A stretch of 64,000 nucleotides of DNA from positions 19,139,411 to 19,203,410 of the forward strand of contig NC_067203.1 of the NCBI RefSeq assembly GCF_026262505.1. Direction: 5' to 3'. Source of the stretch: Trichomonas vaginalis G3 (Eukaryota > Parabasalia > Trichomonadida > Trichomonadidae). A program made the position numbers and the translations under genes. Under the pieces are notes generated by a model. It was given only the letters and a program-made list of their open reading frames with translations, ran no database searches and had not been told where the DNA came from. Positions 1 through 8,779 of this stretch are shown here, one piece after another. Each line of letters begins with the position of its first letter. Position 1 is the first letter of the stretch.

Positions 1-275
1 AGAAAAGAGGTTAGAAAAGAGGTTAGATCTAACATTCTACCCTAAACATTATTTTTGCTGAATTCCGTATGAAAATTCATGAGTTTTGTGTGTTTTAGAC
101 CATGTTAGAAAACGTGTTAGAAAACATGTTAGATCTAACATTCTAACATAAACATTATTTTTACTGAATTCCGTATGAAATTTCATGAGTTTTGTGTGTT
201 TTAGACCATGTTAGAAAAGAGGTTAGAAAAGAGGTTAGATCTAACATTCTACCCTAAAATATATTTTTGCTGAAA
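1..275. repeat. 106-bp tandem repeat with GTTAGATCTAAC palindrome
   Basis: The 12-base palindrome GTTAGATCTAAC occurs at 22, 128 and 234, an exact 106-base period. The sequence between copies is nearly identical, and the array runs off the left window edge. Each palindrome is preceded by extra GTTAGA half sites. The block ends just before the conserved promoter-like motif at 302. Element 2 has a comparable repeat-then-motif arrangement at 62442..62796. Confidence 0.9.
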
Positions 276-301
276 AATGACCAAATTTCATGAATTTCCT
301 T

Positions 302-327
302 AAGACAGAAAAAATAAAGTTAGTTTT
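302..327 (+). promoter_or_regulatory. Element promoter-like motif upstream of KilA-N gene
   Basis: The core AAAAATAAAGTTAGTTTT (310..327) recurs identically at 1012..1029 and at 62779..62796. Each copy is 33-40 bases before the ATG of an element gene. The two element 1 copies are identical over 26 bases. A T-rich run follows before the ATG. The promoter role is inferred from position and conservation. Confidence 0.6.
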
Positions 328-366
328 TTATAAAATATTTTTTTTATTTTGTATGTAAGAACATAT

Positions 367-978
367 ATGACAAACACTGAGTTTGAAACAGTTAGAAAAA
401 TAGACAATAACACCAAATTGGTTAGAATAGGTGATTTAAACGTAAGATACTCAAAGAAATACAACAAATATTCTTTGTCAGACATTATATCTCCATCTGG
501 AAAGAAAACAAACGACTGGGTTAGAAATGCTTCAACTCAGAAAATTTTGACAAGAAATCCTGAGCTTATGATATCGGTAAGATTCTATGGAACTACAGCA
601 TATCTTATAGACAAAAGTCTTATACCAATAGTTTTGTTATGGTTAGACCCAGTTGTTGGATATAACTTCATAACTTATGGTTCATTCGATACGGAACGTT
701 GCAGTGAAGGCTTACTTTACATCGTTCAGAAACCGAAGGACTTCAATACAAAAAGATATAAGATAGGAAGAACATATAATATAACTAAAAGATATGACAG
801 TACAGTCAATAGAGTCAAGGTTGTGTTCGTTAACGATATGAGAGCTGCTGAAACAGAACTACTCGAAAAGTTTGAGAAAATGTATGGTGCTCCCACGAAA
901 GGTAAAGAAACGTTTGAAGTAGATGAGATAGATAAAGCTATAAAATTATTTGACGAAGTTGCTGAAAAATACATGTAA
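367..978 (+). CDS. KilA-N domain plus T5orf172/GIY-YIG-like protein
   Basis: About 203 residues. The ATG at 367 is preferred because upstream codons contain only non-ATG starts and the conserved promoter-like motif lies 40 bases before. The N-terminal half (tryptophan-rich, ending in a strand-rich segment that contains IVLLWLDPVVGYNFI) resembles the KilA-N DNA-binding domain of large DNA viruses and phages. The C-terminal half (LLYIVQKP, YKIGRTYNITKRY, then AAETELLEKFEKMYG and an acidic EXFEVDE-like end) matches the T5orf172/GIY-YIG-like fold, with a Y..K.GRT signature. The domain pair is known in NCLDVs and baculovirus-like Bro proteins. The likely role is DNA-binding regulator or nuclease. 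The family call is by eye and the exact activity is unknown. Confidence 0.7.
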   Translation: MTNTEFETVRKIDNNTKLVRIGDLNVRYSKKYNKYSLSDIISPSGKKTNDWVRNASTQKILTRNPELMISVRFYGTTAYLIDKSLIPIVLLWLDPVVGYNFITYGSFDTERCSEGLLYIVQKPKDFNTKRYKIGRTYNITKRYDSTVNRVKVVFVNDMRAAETELLEKFEKMYGAPTKGKETFEVDEIDKAIKLFDEVAEKYM

Positions 979-1003
979 AGCGTTTATTTTTGGTCTTTTG
1001 TGA

Positions 1004-1029
1004 AAGACAGAAAAAATAAAGTTAGTTTT
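1004..1029 (+). promoter_or_regulatory. Second copy of the element promoter-like motif
   Basis: Twenty-six bases identical to 302..327, ending exactly 40 bases before the ATG at 1069, the same spacing as upstream of the first KilA-N gene. It is followed by a T-rich stretch and ATCCGGAATATAAAGACAG. The identical spacing argues for a promoter rather than chance similarity. Confidence 0.65.
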
Positions 1030-1068
1030 ATTTTTATTTATTTTTTTATCCGGAATATAAAGACAGAT

Positions 1069-1590
1069 ATGTCAACAACAGAGAACACAACAACTGCTAT
1101 CGTTCATGAAGCTATAAATGAAGAATATGAGTACATACAGTATAACAAACAACTCCGTCTCATTCGTTCGGTCAAAGACGATATGTACCAAATGCAAAGT
1201 ATTTTGAATGCTCTTCGTTCTACAAAGCAAGCATATCATTGGTTTGAAAACCAACAGACAAAAGAACTTTTAGAAGAATTTCCTCATATGTTTGCGTTCC
1301 TCGAAAAACCGAGGAACGAGATTCCATACGAAAATCGTAAAAATTTGCCAAATGGTTTGAAAGGATATTATGTACATAGACTTCTTGTAAATGCTGTTGC
1401 AATGTGGGCTTCACCTCGTTATGCTTGTTATATTTTCATGATGTTAGATGAAATTCATAGACAAGAACGTGAAGAGATGGAAAAGAAACTTCATGCAAAA
1501 GATGAAGTCATTGAAGCAAAAGACAAAAGCATTCAGAAAAGAATACCACGTTCGGTACCAAAGGAAAGGAAAAGAACTATAAGTATATGA
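1069..1590 (+). CDS. KilA-N domain protein, N-terminal part
   Basis: The ATG at 1069 (MSTTENTTT) is chosen because it sits 40 bases after the conserved motif. Residues ~20-140 look like a KilA-N domain, ending in the signature-like segment YYVHRLLVNAVAMWASPRYA followed by a helical, charged linker rich in K/E (EEMEKKLHAKDEVIEAKDKS). The frame runs into TGA at 1588-1590, while the next frame continues with a related C-terminal domain. The gene is therefore probably split by a one-base indel at about 1555-1565. A DNA-binding or regulatory role in the element is inferred from the family. Confidence 0.7.
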   Translation: MSTTENTTTAIVHEAINEEYEYIQYNKQLRLIRSVKDDMYQMQSILNALRSTKQAYHWFENQQTKELLEEFPHMFAFLEKPRNEIPYENRKNLPNGLKGYYVHRLLVNAVAMWASPRYACYIFMMLDEIHRQEREEMEKKLHAKDEVIEAKDKSIQKRIPRSVPKERKRTISI

Positions 1591-1895
1591 TTTATACTGA
1601 AGAGATGGAAAATGAAGAAGACAGAGATATGGTTATGTTGCATTTAGTCAGAAGAAACAACAAAAGCTTTTACGACCTTGCTAAGATTTACAAATCTGAC
1701 AGAAATTGGTTCTATCGCGAAAACTTACCGATTTCAATGACACCAAATGAAGATGTGAAACAAATAGTTCAAGATACGTTACCTCAAACACACTATGATA
1801 TTAAAGGTTGTACAATACTTACCTTCAAAGAAGATTTGCCATTGTTAAAGGAAAAAATAACAGAGTATTTTGACAACTTCAAACAAGCAGAGTAA
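1587..1895 (+). pseudogene. Displaced C-terminal domain of the KilA-N protein
   Basis: A ~103-residue frame beginning with an ATGA overlap. Reading upstream in this frame gives lysine/tyrosine-rich codons that continue naturally into MIYTEEMENEED, so it looks like the continuation of the preceding gene rather than a separate start. The content (MLHLVRRNNKSFYDLAKIYK, NWFYRENLPISMTPNED) resembles the C-terminal domain that follows KilA-N in NCLDV proteins (DUF3627-like). An independently translated ORF through the ATGA overlap cannot be excluded. Confidence 0.55.
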
Positions 1896-1908
1896 ATGAA
1901 CCATTTAT

Positions 1909-2323
1909 TTTTCAAGCTTGACACCAAAGATGGCTCATGTAGCTCTAGATGGTAAATTGTCTTGTCAAATCCTTCTGGCATTCCGAGTCCTTCCATCCGA
2001 CAAGAAAAAAATTTCCCGACAACTGGAAAAAAATTTCCCGACAACTGGAAAAATTTTTCCTGTTGTTCGTCCGTAAACCATTCAAATTTTCGAAAATTGA
2101 GAACTTTTTGGTCGAACGACAGAAAAAGTTTTTCCTTCCAACAGAAAAAGTTTTTCCTTCCGACAGGAAAATATTTTCCCGACAACTGGAAAAGTTCTTC
2201 CATCCGACAGGACACAAACGAATGTCCGACGTACCACCAACCGACAGCCCCAAAGCCAGAAGAACCGACAGCCCCAGCACCACAACAGACTAAGACTAAA
2301 ACACTTACATTTTCAAGCTTGAC
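1909..2323. repeat. Minisatellite-like block bounded by 14-bp direct repeats
   Basis: TTTTCAAGCTTGAC occurs at 1909..1922 and again at 2310..2323, the second copy overlapping the ATPase stop codon. Between them lie many imperfect copies of blocks such as TTCCCGACAACTGGAAAA and TTTTTCCTTCCGACAGGAAAA. Several reading frames on both strands are open across this block, as expected for a low-complexity repeat; no one frame looks like a protein. It separates the convergent KilA-N and ATPase genes. Confidence 0.75.
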
Positions 2324-3188
2324 TTTTTACAATTTGAACTTTGTTTGCGTAGATGTGAATTCTGAAAGAAGTATGAGGGTCTTGTATGACTTTGTACTTC
2401 TCCCATAGTTCATGTCTGTCAAACTTACCTGCCATGGACTCTTTCATAAGTTCCATGAAATCGTCTTCGGACAATCCGGGGAAAAGTATGATATCAGTAA
2501 GTATTCTCTTTACATCCTTACTTAAACTCTTGGCTGTCTGTACACAAATGACAACTGAGATGTTAAAGTGTCTGAGCTTCTTAAGAATTCGACACATGTC
2601 TTGTTCTCTATTCTTAAGCAAAGGATGAGAAGCAAAGTCATCTAAGATAAGAAGACATCTATGAGGGTAAGTCTTCCAATCGTAAGATTGCAATTTCTTC
2701 GAAATGTATTCTATCTCTTTCTGTTTGTTTCTGAAGTGTTTCTTCTCTAATATTCTCTGCATTTCCTCATTAGGGTCTTTAAACTTCGAATTTATATACT
2801 CATTTATAGCATTGTACTTCAAAACCCTTCTTTGGTACTTCTTTATCCAATCTAACAACTCAGTATCCTTTATACATACTAACTTAGACTTCTTTATAAT
2901 ATCTTTGAACGAATTGACGGTTTGGTCAAATTGACCAGAAGTACTACAAATAACAACTAACTCATAGAATGGGTTCTTCTCATCTAGTTCTTGTTGTTGT
3001 GCAGCCATTTTAAGATAAGTGAAAGTCTTACCCGACCCAGGTGGTGCGATTAGACCTGTTATACCATTCTGAGCAAATAAGAACTTGTCATGTATAGGCT
3101 TTATCTGAGCATTTTCTAACTTCCTCTTGTTCTTGTTTAAAACATTCTCAAATTTCTTGTCAATGTCAGCAAACTTTTTTTCTAACAT
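2313..3188 (-). CDS. A32-type (FtsK/HerA) genome-packaging ATPase
   Basis: About 291 residues from the ATG at 3188. That start is chosen because a longer upstream extension would overlap the divergent gene beginning at 3225. The Walker A motif APPGSGKT lies at residues ~48-55 and the Walker B segment CLLILDDF near residue 185, followed by a sensor-like ICVQTAKS. This is the pattern of the A32-like packaging ATPases of polintons, virophages and NCLDVs, which pump DNA into capsids. Length is typical. It appears intact, unlike its counterpart in element 2 (57641..58465). The neighbouring capsid genes fit a morphogenesis role. Confidence 0.85.
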   Translation of the reverse strand: MLEKKFADIDKKFENVLNKNKRKLENAQIKPIHDKFLFAQNGITGLIAPPGSGKTFTYLKMAAQQQELDEKNPFYELVVICSTSGQFDQTVNSFKDIIKKSKLVCIKDTELLDWIKKYQRRVLKYNAINEYINSKFKDPNEEMQRILEKKHFRNKQKEIEYISKKLQSYDWKTYPHRCLLILDDFASHPLLKNREQDMCRILKKLRHFNISVVICVQTAKSLSKDVKRILTDIILFPGLSEDDFMELMKESMAGKFDRHELWEKYKVIQDPHTSFRIHIYANKVQIVKSQA

Positions 3189-3224
3189 ATTTTTAGAAAA
3201 ATTAAAATTTTTATCTTTTTGAAA
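3189..3224. promoter_or_regulatory. 36-bp divergent intergenic spacer
   Basis: The packaging ATPase (start 3188, minus) and the lysine-rich protein (start 3225, plus) diverge from this AT-rich spacer. It must hold both start regions, since neither gene has other upstream space. No copy of the AAAGTTAG motif is present. Confidence 0.45.
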
Positions 3225-3686
3225 ATGTCTAGCGATTTCGCTATCTATATTCGAGACAAGCTTTTTGACTCTAAAACTTCTGTCGACCATAAAATCTTAC
3301 ATAGTGTAAACAAGAAAGGTGAATTTGTTCTAAAGTTCTGTTTCTGGGAATATGACAAGAACCATAAAACATTACAAAGAGCAGTCTTAAAATTTGTCAA
3401 TGACAGACTTGTTGACAGAGATGACGCCGATTGGAAAGATGAAGTCCAACAAAAGTTCTTAGAATGCAAAGAAGGCACATGCGCTGTTCTTGAAGATGAA
3501 ATAGAAAACAGAATAGAAGAGCTATTAAAGGACAAAGAACTTTTACATAAATATGGTTGCGCCAAATTTGACATAACTCCACCAGAAAAGAAGAAGAAGA
3601 GAGAAAAGAAAGAAAAGAAAGAAAAGAAAGTAGAAGAGAAGAAAGAACCTGAACCAGTTCCAGAGAAGGGGAGATATGACATGTAA
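3225..3686 (+). CDS. Element protein with lysine/glutamate-rich C-terminus
   Basis: About 153 residues starting MSSDFAIYIRDKLFDSKTS. The first ~115 residues are predicted to be globular with alternating helices. The tail from ~118 is a run of K/E/R followed by a proline-glutamate segment and GRYDM. A basic tail of this kind could bind nucleic acid. I do not recognise the family. It diverges from the ATPase gene and converges on the acidic-tail protein at 3703. The sequence is intact. Confidence 0.6.
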   Translation: MSSDFAIYIRDKLFDSKTSVDHKILHSVNKKGEFVLKFCFWEYDKNHKTLQRAVLKFVNDRLVDRDDADWKDEVQQKFLECKEGTCAVLEDEIENRIEELLKDKELLHKYGCAKFDITPPEKKKKREKKEKKEKKVEEKKEPEPVPEKGRYDM

Positions 3687-3702
3687 AAATAAAATTTTAT
3701 TT

Positions 3703-4122
3703 TTAGAACATTTCTGGGTCAATGTCAATGTTCTCTTCCTCTTTAGGAGCAAACACTGGCTTAGACTCTAAAATCTTTTTACCCAATTTACCTTGAACTT
3801 CAACTATCTTAGACTCATAATATTCATAGTCGTCTGCTTTCTTTGGTTCATAAGGTATAACAAGTTTGTATGCTTTACCTTCTTCGAGTTTTGAGAACTT
3901 TCTGTCAAAATTTTCTTTGACTGTCAACATACCTTCTATGTCTAAGTCTTCAAAAGTTGCACCACTTTTTCTAACAACAGCAAACTTAACTGGTGCAATG
4001 TTCCAAATTTTGTCAAATGTAGACTTTTCAAAATTGTAGAAGTAAACATTCAAATATGCGAATGGGTCTAGTTCTTCTTTAAGTCCTGACATATATTTGT
4101 TGACTGAAATATATTTCGTCAT
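3703..4122 (-). CDS. Small protein with acidic C-terminal tail, possible ssDNA-binding protein
   Basis: A 139-residue protein starting MTKYISVNKYMSGLKEEL. The N-terminal pattern (K-hydrophobic-S/T-VN-x-M-x-x-L, then an [L/V]-[N/D]-VYF strand and a NI-x-P-hydrophobic strand) recurs in the element 2 protein at 54519..54998. That gives a conserved element family. Both end in an acidic tail with a terminal hydrophobic residue (NIDIDPEMF here). A beta-rich core plus an acidic hydrophobic-tipped tail recalls T7 gp2.5 and SSB proteins. That function is inference; adjacency to the helicase gene supports a replication role. Confidence 0.6.
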   Translation of the reverse strand: MTKYISVNKYMSGLKEELDPFAYLNVYFYNFEKSTFDKIWNIAPVKFAVVRKSGATFEDLDIEGMLTVKENFDRKFSKLEEGKAYKLVIPYEPKKADDYEYYESKIVEVQGKLGKKILESKPVFAPKEEENIDIDPEMF

Positions 4123-4158
4123 CTTTTCTATCGGATAAAAAAAATATTTTTTTTAAAT

Positions 4159-5396
4159 TTACTCAGAAAAATTTTTCTTTGTATATACACCATTCTGAAC
4201 ATCTAAAAGATTTTTGACATTTGCCAAGAATGTACGTTTAGAAGCTGCCATATAACCATATTCTTGACAATATTGTTTATATTCATCGTACAATGACCTT
4301 TCATCTAAACACTCAAAGTCAGTTTCATCTATGAACAGTTCATATACACTCTTGTTTGCTTCTAACAATGTTTGTCTCTCTTCGGTATGTGGAATTTGTC
4401 TTGGATTGAACTTTGAAATATCTAATGTCATAAAGTATGAGAACAAGTGGTTTAAAAGTCAGATGTCAAAGTTTCTGCTAAGTCGTCAAAATATTCTGTA
4501 TCTTGCATATGAGAATCTGACGTTCTGACAACTACATATCTTCTGTCAGAACTTTCTAACTTCATCGGAACAGCATTGTTTGAAACCATAATGAAGTTTG
4601 CAACATTTTCACAAACTCTTTGGTCTTTATATTTTCTTTCAACAACTCCAACTTTGTCTGTTATAAGACTCTTCAAAGCATCTGAGTTCAAAACTTTTGT
4701 TGTATCTATACTTTGAAGTTCATTGCAAAACTATAAGTTTCATATTCTCTATTGAGGAGTTAAACTTGCCACAGATGTTTTTCTAAGTTTGTCATATTCG
4801 GATTCGAATAACCTTCTAACAGTTTGCACAAAATATCTGTAAAGAAAGTATTCTTACCAGTTCCTTGTTTTCCAATTATAATGAGAGCAGTTTCATTCTT
4901 AGCACTTGGATGTTGTAAGATGTTTGCAAACCAACATAAGATATACTCATAAACCTTTTCGTTTCCATTGCATATAATTTCTTTGACATGGTCTAACCAA
5001 GCTTCTATAATATTTTCTTTCCATTCTACTTGTTCGTATTTATATCCAGTGAAGATAGAATAGAAGTTTGGAGAAGGTGTATAGAACTTTATACCTCGAA
5101 CTGAAAAATCTTCTAACTTTGACAATAAGATATCCCAAGCATCTAACATCTTCATACCAACTTGTACGACTTTTATTTTCTTAAGTTTCTGTCTACATTC
5201 TTGTTCAGACACTATTGTTGCTCTTGGTTTGTTAAAGACAACATCCCATTCTTTCATGACATAACATTCTGGGGCAGAGTCAACATAAATGACTAAACGT
5301 TTCAAATTCTCGACTGCTTTGTTTATAGTCTCTAAATGGACACATATTTCTGAATGCTTGGAAGTCATAAAAATCTGAAACATCTATTCTGTACAT
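4159..5396 (-). pseudogene. SF3/D5-type helicase, broken by frameshifts
   Basis: Pieces of one helicase lie in order in different frames. An N-terminal segment starts at the ATG at 5396 (MYRIDVSDFYDF). The Walker A piece spans 4760..~5310 (IIIGKQGTGKNTFFTDIL). Motif B/C-like pieces follow at ~4690..4770 and 4452..4691 (DALKSLITDKVGVVERKYKD, ANFIMVSNN, RRYVVV), and a C-terminal piece at 4159..4446. At least three one-base shifts separate them, one in a TTTT run near 4730. The order and motifs are those of the D5-like SF3 helicases that unwind DNA in polintons, virophages and poxviruses. No PrimPol domain is present upstream, because a capsid gene begins there. Confidence 0.85.
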
Positions 5397-5429
5397 TTTT
5401 ATAAAAATAAAAAAAAATATTTTTTTTAT

Positions 5430-6231
5430 TCTTGACTTGTTTTGCATTTGTTGTTCTTGAGCTATTTGTTGTTCTTGAGCTATTTTGTTGTTGAAGTTGT
5501 TCTTGTAGTACAATACTTTCACCAGTTGCATCTTCCAATTCGAAACTTTCTGCCGTCATTGACAAATACATAGGACATAAAAGTTTTACAGGAACAAAGT
5601 TTGCGTCAACTAATGTCAACGTTATACTTGCCAAAGTGTTGAGTTCACTAAGGTTGAAAATTCTGCATTCGAATGAACAATAGGCAAACCAGCAGAGAAA
5701 GTATTGTTTATACGCATAAGTATCTTTTGGTCATAGTAGTTTTCTGTCGACATTCGAATAACACTTTGAACCTAAGTTTGAAACAATATATAAAATAGGT
5801 GTGCTTAATGTCAATGGAATAGACATTCCTTGTTATGACACCTTTTCCTGTTATAGGAAACTGTTGGTAGTAAAAACCAGAAATAAGTTTTGATTATAGC
5901 TCATATTGTTTATAGTAAAACTCAGTCGGACATCCAAACATAATGAAACCTGCTCTAGTTGCAGCACATGTTACATCCGTCCTTAAAGTATTAAATAAGT
6001 CAACAAAACCTGTTGTGGTATATCTGAGTAAGTATCTTCAAAGGAGTATTTTTTACCATTCACAACAATAAAATCTTCTGGTGTCAAAAGAGCAAAACAA
6101 GCTTTAGTCGTCATTGTGTTTAAAGTTAGTTTACAATATCGTCCTTGAGGACTTTGTAAGTTTGTTGTTATAGAATTATATGACCCAGGGTTTTTAGTCG
6201 TAATAGTATAAACCATTATATCTTCTGCCAT
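5430..6231 (-). pseudogene. Penton/minor capsid-like protein, broken
   Basis: Reading the minus strand from 6231, an N-terminal piece (MVYTITTKNPGSYNSITTN..., to ~5983) is followed by displaced frames at ~5640..5970 and by a C-terminal piece ITLTLVDANFVPVKLL (near 5600). The last part aligns by eye with the end of the element 2 protein at 60599..61309 (IKFRITDLFDCDLEF). Both have a serine/proline-rich stretch before a 'x-I-x-hydrophobic-R/T-hydrophobic-x-D' strand, typical of jelly-roll minor capsid proteins of polintons and adintoviruses. At least two indels interrupt it, and a repeated glutamine-rich end (QEQQIAQEQQ in one frame) precedes the helicase promoter region. Function is inferred from the capsid neighbourhood. 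Confidence 0.6.
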
Positions 6232-6235
6232 TTAC

Positions 6236-6813
6236 TTAGCAAATAAATTTTAATGAAATGTTGTGGTCGTCAAATATTTTTATGACGTCTGGGAAACTAT
6301 ACTTTAAGTTCAACGTTTCACCTCCTTTCATAACGTATATCTTGTCAATGACATTATATGAAACACCACAGCAACTAACGTCGGGTTCTATTTCTTTGAT
6401 GTTTATATCGTCTGCCTCTGTCAAAAGTTTCAATAGTTCTTTCAAAACTTCATGAGGTGCAATGACATATGAGTTCACTTTTACAGGGTTGTGTTCGACC
6501 AAGTTTAACATTATACCTAAAGCTTGACAAATCTTCTCCTGAGTTTGAAGTTTGTCTTTCAGTTGTTGGTAGTCGTTTCGAATATCTGCAACAGAACTTA
6601 AGTCTCTGCTAACTTCAGGGTTGTTGGTTGTTCTTTTACAGGAACTATTGTTATACCATCTTGGTCTTCGTATGGTTTCCCCACTTCAACATCTCTGTCT
6701 TTGACATTGACAACAACACTTTGACTGTTTGTTTGAGTTGGTGAATTTAACTTCACATCTGCCACCATTAAACCTTTTGAAACACTTACGCTTCTATTTT
6801 TCGGAAATGACAT
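6236..6813 (-). pseudogene. 'SCCG' element protein, one frameshift
   Basis: The gene starts at ATG 6813 (MSFPKNRSVSVSKG). The first frame stops at 6598 after PTTLKLAET. Shifting by one base at about 6615 restores a continuous helical segment and the C-terminal domain at 6236..6511. That domain contains EPDVSCCGVSYN and a following strand-rich end. Element 2 has a homologue at 59436..60103 with DDEVSCCGTVAKIN, also split by one base before this domain. The family is otherwise unknown to me. In both elements it directly precedes the penton-like region, which suggests a virion or assembly role. Confidence 0.65.
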
Positions 6814-6831
6814 TTTACTTAGAATAAAAAG

Positions 6832-7344
6832 ATGGACGTATTCGGATATCTTATTGAATTGAAGCAGAACAAAGTTTACACACACAAACAATACAAATAC
6901 ATTGACAGAATAGTTCTTTATACAAACAATGGAAAATGTTATAGAATAGCAGTCTTTGCTGAACCAAAATATTTTCATAAAGCAAAGAAAGTTGGTATAA
7001 CTGAAATGGTGAAAGTTCTTGAAGCAGACAAAAATATAACTTCAAAACTTACAGATATTTCTAAAGGTAAGTTTATAATACAATATTATGTCAAAACTGG
7101 CGTACTGTCAATATTTGACGGAGAGAAGTCAGTTCAAGAACAACTTACTGACCTGCTGCCAAAATCTGCTCGATGGAAGCTGTCGTTATGCCAATCTGAG
7201 GAGCCCCAGCAGGTTCATCGAACGAATCTTCAAAAGAGCATCTTCCGTGAAAAGTGCTATTGGTTTTGTAAACTTCTTTGCTTTCAATTCATCTGGACCG
7301 TCTCTGTCACCAGTATATTGTATTTGTACAGTACCAACAGTTGA
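6832..7344 (+). CDS. Unrecognised element protein, 3' end doubtful
   Basis: The ATG at 6832 lies 18 bases from the divergent start of the SCCG gene. Residues 1-~100 look like real protein: MDVFGYLIELKQ, repeated aromatic/basic strands (VLYTNNGKCYRIAVFAEPKY) and FIIQYYVKTGVLSIFDGE. After ~7145 the frame lies opposite the 3' end of the capsid gene and turns cysteine- and tryptophan-rich, so the true end is probably near 7145 and a small indel has opened the frame. No family recognised. Confidence 0.45.
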   Translation: MDVFGYLIELKQNKVYTHKQYKYIDRIVLYTNNGKCYRIAVFAEPKYFHKAKKVGITEMVKVLEADKNITSKLTDISKGKFIIQYYVKTGVLSIFDGEKSVQEQLTDLLPKSARWKLSLCQSEEPQQVHRTNLQKSIFREKCYWFCKLLCFQFIWTVSVTSILYLYSTNS

Positions 7345-7500
7345 AATACCACCCATAAAGTCTTCTGAGTCAGCAAATGGAATGCCAAGCCAAAAGTTTG
7401 AACGGTCTCCATTTGTATATTGAGTTTTTTGACCTCCTGTATGGGTCCATACTTTCACATATGGCATAATAGAACTTTGCATTTCAGGGTTAATGGTTGT
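7145..7500 (-). pseudogene. Frameshifted C-terminal part of the major capsid protein
   Basis: After a one-base shift at about 7500 the capsid sequence continues in another frame (MQSSIMPYVKVWTHTGG, FWLGIPFADSEDFMGG, VGTVQIQYTG). It corresponds by eye to FLCTIPVQRDGAGIFFDG and SQVTVQVKAYP in the element 2 capsid. A second shift near 7240 gives a plausible natural end rich in E/D/A/G, stopping at 7145..7147; without it the frame stops at 7186. The piece is the last beta-strands and tail of the second jelly roll. Confidence 0.65.
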
Positions 7501-8747
7501 TGTGAAGTTGTTGTTAAGTTCATAGCATCTAATGTCAAGTTGTATGACCTCATATCCTCAACTGTAGAATATTCTTCTCTTGGATAATATTTGCCATCTA
7601 TGTTTATATGATATTTAATACCGGGGTTGTAGAAACAAGAATAGTCATTTATAGTTCGTCTGAACAGTACAAACATAGTCTCTGCATGTTTCATTGCAGT
7701 TGTTAAAGCAATATCTGTTCTTGCACCTGGGTCAGCACTTTGGTTTCCAACTTCACCTGCAAAGTCTTTGACAGATATTTGGTGTATAGGGAACATAAGT
7801 GGAACTGCAATATATTTGGCAGCTAAAGCATTTGAAATATCTGGGTCCAACATATAGACTGCAAGTCTGCTTTCTATTCTCTTGCATTCAAATTTTTCGC
7901 ATGTAAACTTAACTGGGTCCCAAGCAGTTCCAGCAGCATTGAAATAATAGTTTACTTCATTGTTGAAGTTTGAGAAACCAAAGTCTAAGTCAACTTTGTC
8001 TTTGCAAAAGTCACAGAACTTGGCTCCACCAGTTCCAGCTACAGTAAGAGTGAATGGGTCTTGTGTTGGTGCAATGACTAAGTTATTTTTGCTTGGAGTA
8101 AGTTCAATAGAAATTTTTCCTGCCCAGTTTGGCAAGTATCTTAAAAACCTGAAGATGAGGAAAGATGACAAAGGAACTCTAAGTTTCAGTTTTACTTTAG
8201 TGGCAGCAGTTCCATCTGAACCAGAAAGGTTAACATAAACTCCTGGAACGTTAGGGTCAAGTCTTCTTATTTTCTCAATAGTTGCATACTGGTCTGTTTG
8301 TTCTCTAGCTTGTGGTTGTACTGAGTTTCTCAAAGCGAACCATTCATAGTTTGCCCATGTTACTGTTTGAACTAAGTCAGAGTTAGAATATATCTTATAT
8401 CCCATGAAAACTTCTGGAGCATATTGGTATCCGACATAGAAAATTCCATTGCAACCTTTCTTGTCAGACAACTTGGCAGAAGGTTTTATTTCAATGTCTT
8501 GTTCCACGTATAAGAAAGAGTTGTCAATAGAAATTATATGAAACCTGTCGCAAGCAATATCTACTGTTGTTGAAGAACCTTCTCCAAACTCACCTACGTT
8601 TCCATAAGAAACAGCAGTTGTATATTCGTAAGTTCCAGGAACTATTTCTGACCTTCTAATGGCATTGTCGCATTCGTTATACCATTCGGAAACATTTCCA
8701 TTCATAGCATCCAAAACTGTTGGCGTTATATTCTGAGCGGCGTACAT
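7455..8747 (-). CDS. Double-jelly-roll major capsid protein (main part)
   Basis: A 430-residue frame from MYAAQNITPTVLDAMNGNVS. It is beta-rich, with features of polinton/adintovirus major capsid proteins: an early conserved Y-x-Y/T strand region (GTYEYTTAVSYGN), a central SFLIFRFLRYLPNWAGKISI strand, a cysteine-containing insert (FCDFCKDKVDLDFGF) and MFPIHQISVKDFAG. It forms the hexameric capsomers of the virion. The last ~100 residues are displaced by a frameshift (see 7145..7500), so the full length would be ~530 residues. A divergent relative, similar in its final strands, is the element 2 capsid at 55978..57650. Family recognition is by overall style and shared C-terminal strands, not by a search. 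Confidence 0.75.
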   Translation of the reverse strand: MYAAQNITPTVLDAMNGNVSEWYNECDNAIRRSEIVPGTYEYTTAVSYGNVGEFGEGSSTTVDIACDRFHIISIDNSFLYVEQDIEIKPSAKLSDKKGCNGIFYVGYQYAPEVFMGYKIYSNSDLVQTVTWANYEWFALRNSVQPQAREQTDQYATIEKIRRLDPNVPGVYVNLSGSDGTAATKVKLKLRVPLSSFLIFRFLRYLPNWAGKISIELTPSKNNLVIAPTQDPFTLTVAGTGGAKFCDFCKDKVDLDFGFSNFNNEVNYYFNAAGTAWDPVKFTCEKFECKRIESRLAVYMLDPDISNALAAKYIAVPLMFPIHQISVKDFAGEVGNQSADPGARTDIALTTAMKHAETMFVLFRRTINDYSCFYNPGIKYHINIDGKYYPREEYSTVEDMRSYNLTLDAMNLTTTSQQPLTLKCKVLLCHM

Positions 8748-8779
8748 TTCATATGAGTAAAAATATAGAATAGTTGGAT

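Noticed and set aside
1..275. CRISPR-like array
   Set aside because: The units are contiguous near-identical 106-bp tandem repeats without variable spacers, and the genome is eukaryotic.
1949..2408. Several overlapping open frames on both strands in the minisatellite
   Set aside because: They arise from low-complexity repeats; the frames disagree, overlap the ATPase end and show no domain.
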